DNA of 64,000 nt from contig JAIXWS010000013.1 in the NCBI GenBank assembly GCA_027491165.1, forward strand, positions 17,193 through 81,192, in the 5' to 3' direction. Below are positions 61,068 to 64,000 of this stretch, one piece after another (the stretch's first letter is position 1; each line of letters begins with the position of its first letter). The stretch comes from Sphingobacteriales bacterium (GTDB lineage Bacteria; Bacteroidota; Bacteroidia; Chitinophagales; Chitinophagaceae). Made by a program: the position numbers and the translations under genes. The notes under the pieces are model-generated. The model had not been told where the DNA came from and did no database searches. It worked only from the letters and a program-made list of their open reading frames with translations.

Positions 61068-62237
61068 ATGCTCCCCGAATTTGATAATACAGAAGTCGCG
61101 TTTAGTTATCGAAGCAATGCCGCATTGAAGCAAGCTCGGTTTTTATTTGCCTCTATGGGCTCACCGACACTTACCAAAATAGGTATAGGCTTTACTAAGA
61201 TGGCTATGGCCATTAAATTGCCAATTAATGGTATCATTAAAAGTACAATCTTCAAGCAGTTTTGTGGTGGAGAAACTATGGAAGAAGCTGCTGAAACAGC
61301 CACTATGCTGGGCAAATACCATATTGGTGTTATCCTCGATTATGGTGTAGAAGGCAAGGAAGGTGAGTCGGAATTTGACAAAGCAGTGCCTGAATTTCTG
61401 AAGGCAATTGACTTTGCCTCATCACAACAAAACATTCCTTTTATCAGCATCAAGGTGACTGGCTTTTCGCGTTTTTCATTGCTAGAAAAATTACATGCCA
61501 AAGCCGAACTCAATGCTAGTGAGTTAGAAGAATGGCAAAGAGTAGAAAACAGAATTGATACCATTTGTGCCCGTGCGGCCGAAAAAAATATTAAGGTATT
61601 GGTGGACGCAGAGGAGAGTTGGATTCAAGACCCCATCGATGAGCTTACCGATAAAATGATGGAAAAATACAATACCCAAAAAGCCTTTGTGTACAATACC
61701 TTCCAACTTTATTTGCATAGCCGCCTAGCTTTTTTAAAAAGGTCTTTTACGCGAGCACAAGAAAGAAAATATCTATTGGGCGCCAAATTGGTGCGTGGTG
61801 CCTACATGGAGAAAGAACGTGCCCGTGCAGCCGAAAAAAATTATCCTTCGCCTGTACAACCCGATAAACAGCATAGCGATAATGATTATAACGAGGCAGT
61901 GGACTTTTGCATCGAGAATTTAGAGAATTTGGAATTATTTATTGGCACCCACAACGAAAAAAGCTGTATGCTGGCTGCACAAAAAATGGTAGCAAAAAAC
62001 CTCAATTTCAAGCACCCCCACATTTATTTTTCGCAGCTGTTTGGCATGAGCGATAATATCTCGTTCAACCTTGCACAGCAAGGATTTCACGTAGCCAAAT
62101 ACCTGCCTTATGGCCCTGTAGCCGATGTGATGCCTTACCTGATGCGTCGGGCACAAGAGAACACCTCGGTGGCTGGACAAACAGGTCGCGAGCTGGGACT
62201 TATCAATACAGAATTGAAACGAAGGAAATTGTTGTAG
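61068..62237 (+). CDS. Proline dehydrogenase
   Basis: FAD enzyme of 389 residues that oxidises proline to pyrroline-5-carboxylate, the first step in proline catabolism. Landmarks are LDYGVEGKEGE, FISIKVTGFSRFSLLEKL, LVDAEESWIQD, LVRGAYMEKER and LPYGPVADVMPYLMRRAQENTSV, which is the family's C-terminal signature. It is the single-function form, not fused to the P5C dehydrogenase, which is not present nearby. It is divergent from the T9SS protein gene. Confidence 0.94.
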   Translation: MLPEFDNTEVAFSYRSNAALKQARFLFASMGSPTLTKIGIGFTKMAMAIKLPINGIIKSTIFKQFCGGETMEEAAETATMLGKYHIGVILDYGVEGKEGESEFDKAVPEFLKAIDFASSQQNIPFISIKVTGFSRFSLLEKLHAKAELNASELEEWQRVENRIDTICARAAEKNIKVLVDAEESWIQDPIDELTDKMMEKYNTQKAFVYNTFQLYLHSRLAFLKRSFTRAQERKYLLGAKLVRGAYMEKERARAAEKNYPSPVQPDKQHSDNDYNEAVDFCIENLENLELFIGTHNEKSCMLAAQKMVAKNLNFKHPHIYFSQLFGMSDNISFNLAQQGFHVAKYLPYGPVADVMPYLMRRAQENTSVAGQTGRELGLINTELKRRKLL

Positions 62238-62319
62238 AAAGTCAATTGCTATGTCCTACCCCTACCCCTCCAAAGTAGGGGAATCAGCGTGTAGGATTTG
62301 ATGATAAATTTGGAGGCCT

Positions 62320-63081
62320 TTAAATATCCCGATATTCTTTGCCTGTCATAGCTATAAAAACATCTTCTAGGCTGGCGGCTTTCACCTCTTTTTTGCGTTC
62401 AAATCCTGTGGCCAATAATTTGTCAATAAGGCCATTCGGCGTATCAATAGAGATGATTTTACCACTATCTACTATCGCTACTCTTTCGCAAAGTTCCTCC
62501 GCTTCGTCCATATAATGTGTAGTAAGCACCACCGTTGTACCACGGTCGCGTACTTGGCGGATTAAGTCCCAAAGATTGCGGCGCGCCTGTGGGTCAAGAC
62601 CTGTAGTAGGCTCGTCTAGGAAGATAATTTTGGGTTCATTGATGAGGGTGGTGGCAATAGAAAAACGTTGCTTCTGTCCGCCGGAAAGTTCCTTGTATTT
62701 GCTCTTGCTCTTTTCGCGCAGGTTCACCATATCCAGCAAGGCCATGGGGTCAACATCTTTGTTGTACAGTCCACCAAACAATTCAATGATTTGTACTAAG
62801 CTAAGCATCGGATAATAGCCCGCAGCCTGCAATTGTACGCCAATAATCTCCTTAATTTTATTGGCCTGTTTGTCTAGGTCTAGGCCATCAACAATTACCG
62901 ATCCCGAAGTTTTTTCACGCAAGGTTTCGATAATTTCTAGTGTTGTGGTTTTGCCCGCACCATTTGGTCCCAAGAGGCCAAATATTTCCCCTTTATACAC
63001 CTCAAAAGACAGTCCATTTACGGCAAAAAAATCTCCGTATTTCTTTACTAAATTTTTGACACTGATAATAGGCTCGTTCAT
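62320..63081 (-). CDS. ABC transporter ATP-binding protein (ABC-2 exporter type)
   Basis: The ATG at 63081 (MNEPIISVKNLVKKYGDFFAVNG) gives 253 residues. Walker A is LLGPNGAGKTTTLEII, the signature LSGGQKQRFSIATTL, Walker B IIFLDEPTTGLDPQARRN, and the H-loop VVLTTHYMDEAEELC. The family drives ABC-2 permeases for lipid, drug or polysaccharide export. No permease is adjacent on this side; it would be expected downstream of base 62320 but a plus-strand gene ends there. It may pair with a distant permease. Confidence 0.92.
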   Translation of the reverse strand: MNEPIISVKNLVKKYGDFFAVNGLSFEVYKGEIFGLLGPNGAGKTTTLEIIETLREKTSGSVIVDGLDLDKQANKIKEIIGVQLQAAGYYPMLSLVQIIELFGGLYNKDVDPMALLDMVNLREKSKSKYKELSGGQKQRFSIATTLINEPKIIFLDEPTTGLDPQARRNLWDLIRQVRDRGTTVVLTTHYMDEAEELCERVAIVDSGKIISIDTPNGLIDKLLATGFERKKEVKAASLEDVFIAMTGKEYRDI

Positions 63082-63098
63082 ACATTTTATTTGCGTAG

Positions 63099-63106
63099 CA
63101 AAAGTA
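63099..63106 (-). promoter_or_regulatory. -7 box of the ABC ATPase gene
   Basis: Minus-strand TACTTTTG fits TAnnTTTG, 17 bp upstream of the ATG. The -33 element is not clear. Confidence 0.4.
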
Positions 63107-63138
63107 ACGGAGAAATATACAGTATTCACTAAAAAGCA

Positions 63139-64000
63139 TTATTTCTGTATCACAAAGCAAGAACGAAAAAGCTTGCCTTGAAAATCGAACGGGGTAGTAG
63201 CTGCAGAAATGTCTTTGACAATCGATGCGGGGATAGCATCGCGGTCGAGCGAAAAGCCTCGGTAATTGTTAGAGAAATAGATTTTACCCTCTTCGGTGCA
63301 GGCTTTCAATAGCTTGCGCAGCAATACTACATGATCACGCTGCACGTCAAAAGTGTCGTCCATTCGTTTGCTGTTCGAGAAGGTAGGTGGATCGCAAATA
63401 ATGATGTCAAAAGTTTCTTTGGGCAAATCGTTGATCACCTGCATCACATCGCCTTGAATAAATTCGTGCTTGTCGGAATTATAAAGCTTATTGAATTGTA
63501 AATTTCGTTTTGCCCAGTTGATATAGGTCTTTGATAAGTCTACAGAGGTAATGCTGCGTGCGCCGCCCTGCGCGGCATACAAACTGAAAGAACCGGTATA
63601 ACAAAACAGGTTCAATACCCGCTTTCCACGAGCTTCGTCGCGCAGCATCCCGCGTGTAATACGGTGGTCGAGAAACAAGCCCGTATCGAGGTAGTCGGTA
63701 AGGTTGATGATAAAATTGAGTCCGCCTTCGGGTACAATTCGCTCTTGTTTGGCCGTATCAAATTTTTGGTATTGGCCTTCTTTGCCTTCTTTGCGTTGGC
63801 GTACTTTCATAAACACCAGCTCAGGCTCTATTTCGGTAACCAATGCGATTGTTTCTTTGCAAGCGGCTAGCCAGATATCGTGTTCGGCCTCTTCCATCCC
63901 ATGGCGGCGTTTATACTCAGCAGCATGAATGGCGCCGTTATAATTTTCAATTACGAAGGGGAACTCGGGCATGTCGTGGTCGTAAAAACGAAAACAAGCA
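63139..64000 (-). CDS. RlmK-like class I rRNA methyltransferase (cut by the right edge)
   Basis: The track starts this frame at the ATG of base 63972, but the frame stays open to the edge as ACFRFYDHDMPEF, which matches the RlmK-type ...CYR-YDADLPEY- block. So the real start is outside the window. The visible part has LFLDHRITRG, the SAM loop LNLFCYTGSFSLYAA, GGARSITSVDLSKTYINWAKRNL, and the catalytic DPPTFSNSKRMDDTFDVQRDH. The pattern matches the RlmK half of E. coli RlmKL, an m7G2069 methyltransferase of 23S rRNA. Here it appears stand-alone; the fused RlmL half is not visible. Confidence 0.9.
   Translation of the reverse strand, partial: ACFRFYDHDMPEFPFVIENYNGAIHAAEYKRRHGMEEAEHDIWLAACKETIALVTEIEPELVFMKVRQRKEGKEGQYQKFDTAKQERIVPEGGLNFIINLTDYLDTGLFLDHRITRGMLRDEARGKRVLNLFCYTGSFSLYAAQGGARSITSVDLSKTYINWAKRNLQFNKLYNSDKHEFIQGDVMQVINDLPKETFDIIICDPPTFSNSKRMDDTFDVQRDHVVLLRKLLKACTEEGKIYFSNNYRGFSLDRDAIPASIVKDISAATTPFDFQGKLFRSCFVIQK

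Noticed and set aside
60905-61069. 55-codon extension of the T9SS type A gene overlapping the proline dehydrogenase start
   Set aside because: The signal peptide starts at 60904; the extension would overlap the divergent gene and its promoter and has no family support.
62238-62319. CCCCTAC...GTAGGGG hairpin after the proline dehydrogenase gene
   Set aside because: It is only seven base pairs with no T run, so it is too weak to call a terminator with confidence.
1-64000. CRISPR arrays, insertion sequences, prophage genes, integrases, toxin-antitoxin or restriction genes
   Set aside because: No direct-repeat array, transposase or terminal inverted repeats, phage structural gene or defence-system signature was seen anywhere in the window.

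Overview
The window is an ordinary-looking stretch of chromosome from a member of the Bacteroidota. The evidence is type IX secretion (T9SS) C-terminal sorting domains of both kinds, a PorZ-like beta-propeller gene cut by the left edge, a TonB-dependent receptor, DUF4293, DUF502 and DUF1684 proteins, and about twenty promoters of the Bacteroidota type (-33 TTG/TTTG, -7 TAnnTTTG). Ribosome-binding sites are mostly not recognisable, as expected for the phylum. The gene mix would fit Chitinophagales or a neighbouring order, but I cannot fix the family by eye. I see no insertion sequence, prophage, integrase, CRISPR array or rRNA. One tRNA, tRNA-Leu(UAG), is present.

Layout. 1-9.9 kb: PorZ-like gene (partial), purN, an active rhomboid protease next to a catalytically dead one, clpP, an orphan lutB followed by a FemAB-like acyltransferase, a polysaccharide deacetylase and a methyltransferase, then aroE and a ComA-like phosphosulfolactate synthase on the other strand. 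10-13.1 kb: a small membrane protein, lpxB, an Old Yellow Enzyme and a DUF922 zinc-protease-like gene. 13.3-22.1 kb: hisS, a low-molecular-weight phosphatase, two secreted thioredoxin-fold proteins, a Wzx/MATE-like flippase, DUF4293, serS, DUF1684 and mnmA. 22.2-32.5 kb: a lipoprotein, a T9SS-sorted subtilase, an operon of secreted PIG-L deacetylase, 38-residue membrane peptide, Na+/solute symporter and small membrane protein, and a DUF502-serC-DUF1015 operon. 32.5-44.2 kb: a TonB receptor divergent from a DtxR/MntR-type regulator with a clear operator between them, a GH3/beta-lactamase-fold fusion, a TIGR01777 epimerase, a Tat-exported PLP enzyme, an exonuclease, LysE, scoAB and thyA. 44.2-53.5 kb: glycosyltransferases, gamma-carbonic anhydrase, Nfu, folA, a shortened methyltransferase-family protein, a CNNM/CorC-like membrane protein, MlaE and CxHC thioredoxins. 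53.8-64 kb: a 1.2-kb-residue-scale SBBP/PKD surface protein with a secreted companion, a lone OmpR-type regulator, tRNA-Leu, a T9SS type A protein, proline dehydrogenase, an ABC ATPase and an RlmK-like methyltransferase running off the right edge.

Functionally the window is housekeeping (purine, folate/thymidylate, shikimate, serine, tRNA charging and modification, lipid A) mixed with cell-envelope and secretion functions. I did not find a defence island or an unmistakable new multi-gene system. The items most worth a second look are the repressor operator lying in the spacer of the TonB-receptor promoter, the PIG-L/38-aa peptide/symporter operon, the active/inactive rhomboid pair, the ComA homologue, the Tat-exported PLP enzyme, the shortened methyltransferase relative, and a group of genes whose -7 box lies so close to the start codon that the mRNAs should be leaderless or nearly so. 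Several ORF-track starts are TTG or GTG codons well upstream of a better ATG; I moved those starts and say so in each entry.
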